NCBI RefSeq assembly: GCF_900188405.1
Contig: NZ_FZOF01000043.1
Span: forward strand, 1-52,147
DNA: 52,147 nucleotides
Reading direction: 5' to 3'
From: Actinacidiphila glaucinigra
Lineage (GTDB): Bacteria > Actinomycetota > Actinomycetes > Streptomycetales > Streptomycetaceae
Both the position numbers and the translations under genes were made by a program. Of this stretch, positions 51,481-52,147 are shown piece after piece. Under the pieces are notes generated by a model. It saw only the letters and a program-made list of their open reading frames with translations, made no database searches and was not told the origin of the DNA. Each line of letters starts with the position of its first letter. The first letter of the stretch is position 1.

Positions 51481-52147
51481 TCAATACTGCTCGGTCTCGA
51501 CGAAGCCGGCGTCGGCGTCGTCGTCCGCACCGAAGGTGTCGGCGGCGGAGGTCGGGTCGAATCCGGGCGGGCTGTCCTTCAGGGCCAGGCCCATGCCGGC
51601 CAGCTTCGCCTTGACCTCGTCGATCGACTTCGCACCGAAGTTGCGGATGTCGAGCAGGTCGGCCTCGGAGCGCGCAACGAGCTCGCCCACGGAGTGGATG
51701 CCCTCGCGCTTGAGGCAGTTGTAGGAACGGACGGTGAGCTCGAGCTCCTCGATCGGGAGCGCCAGGTCCGCCGCCAGGGCGGCGTCCACCGGCGACGGGC
51801 CCATGTCGATGCCCTCGGCGTCGACGTTCAGCTCACGGGCGAGACCGAACAGCTCGACCAGGGTCTTGCCCGCCGAGGCCACCGCGTCACGCGGACGCAT
51901 CGCGGGCTTGGTCTCGACGTCGACGACCAGCTTGTCGAAGTCGGTGCGCTGCTCGACACGGGTCGCCTCGACCTTGTAGCTGACCTTGAGCACCGGGCTG
52001 TAGATCGAGTCGACCGGGATACGGCCGATCTCCTGCCCCTGCTGCTTGTTCTGCACGGCCGAGACGTAGCCGCGACCGCGCTCGACGGTCAGCTCCATCT
52101 CCAGCTTGCCCTTGCCGTTCAGGGTGGCCAGCACCAGATCGGGGTTG
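51481..52147 (-). CDS. rpoA: RNA polymerase alpha subunit, C-terminal part (runs off the window)
   Basis: The last 222 residues or so of the alpha subunit; the N-terminus lies beyond the right edge. The end of the dimerisation domain (NGKGKLEMELTVERGRGYVSA, DSIYSPVLKVSYKVEATRVEQRTDFDKL) is followed by a linker and the C-terminal DNA- and regulator-binding domain (LPIEELELTVRSYNCLKREGI, IRNFGAKSIDEVKAKL). The acidic tail DADAGFVETEQY is typical of Streptomyces. Confidence 0.98.
   Translation of the reverse strand, partial: NPDLVLATLNGKGKLEMELTVERGRGYVSAVQNKQQGQEIGRIPVDSIYSPVLKVSYKVEATRVEQRTDFDKLVVDVETKPAMRPRDAVASAGKTLVELFGLARELNVDAEGIDMGPSPVDAALAADLALPIEELELTVRSYNCLKREGIHSVGELVARSEADLLDIRNFGAKSIDEVKAKLAGMGLALKDSPPGFDPTSAADTFGADDDADAGFVETEQY

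Overview
The window is chromosomal core DNA of a high-GC actinomycete, almost certainly a Streptomyces. It is very GC-rich, uses GTG starts freely, and carries the developmental genes whiD and bldM, His-tailed groEL, CIRCE operators and the actinobacterial block running from rpoA to guaB. From memory, the order rpoA-rplQ-truA-rplM-rpsI-glmM-glmS-nnr-alr-tsaE-tsaB-rimI-tsaD-groES-groEL-whiD-(bldM)-sigma-guaB-guaB3 follows the Mycobacterium tuberculosis Rv3457c-Rv3410c region, so most of the window is conserved backbone.

Layout, left to right. 1-2.5 kb: a truncated Ser/Thr kinase and glpD. 2.5-3.5 kb: a non-coding repeat element (copy A). 3.5-12.5 kb: an accessory polysaccharide-type locus. It holds a nucleotide-sugar dehydrogenase homologue lacking catalytic residues, a membrane O-acyltransferase with an SGNH domain, a sugar-1-phosphate nucleotidyltransferase, a GH113-like hydrolase, a membrane GT2 of the egghead (beta-mannosyl transfer) type and a GH26 mannanase-like protein. 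12.6-17.7 kb: guaB3, guaB, a SigD-like sigma factor, bldM and divergent whiD. 17.8-21.4 kb: LysR regulator, class-V aminotransferase, MOSC protein, short-chain dehydrogenase. 21.4-23.7 kb: groES-groEL with a double CIRCE. 24-29.7 kb: methyltransferase, HAD phosphatase, t6A genes tsaD/rimI/tsaB, a degenerate YkuD-like protein and a 56-residue peptide gene. 29.7-36.7 kb: tsaE, alpha/beta hydrolase, alr, an L,D-transpeptidase, nnr, repeat copy B, acpS. 36.7-46.9 kb: glmS, a DrrAB-type exporter, coaA, a DUF389 membrane protein, glmM, rpsI-rplM and an ABC-F ATPase. 47-52 kb: two unrecognised proteins, truA, rplQ and the C-terminal part of rpoA.

Functional themes are cell-envelope precursor supply (glmS, glmM, alr, L,D-transpeptidase), translation and tRNA t6A modification, purine synthesis, protein folding, and the sporulation regulators BldM and WhiD. 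The bldM promoter region contains what looks like an exact BldN-type promoter.

The two most novel-looking items are these. First, the 4.8-12.5 kb locus reads as a synthase-plus-hydrolases system for an acylated beta-mannan-like extracellular glycan; I know of no described product. Second, a pair of intergenic elements 33 kb apart has inverted-repeat ends and a strongly conserved core interrupted by a 20-21 nt segment that differs completely between the copies. I see no tRNA, rRNA, CRISPR array, transposase or prophage gene.
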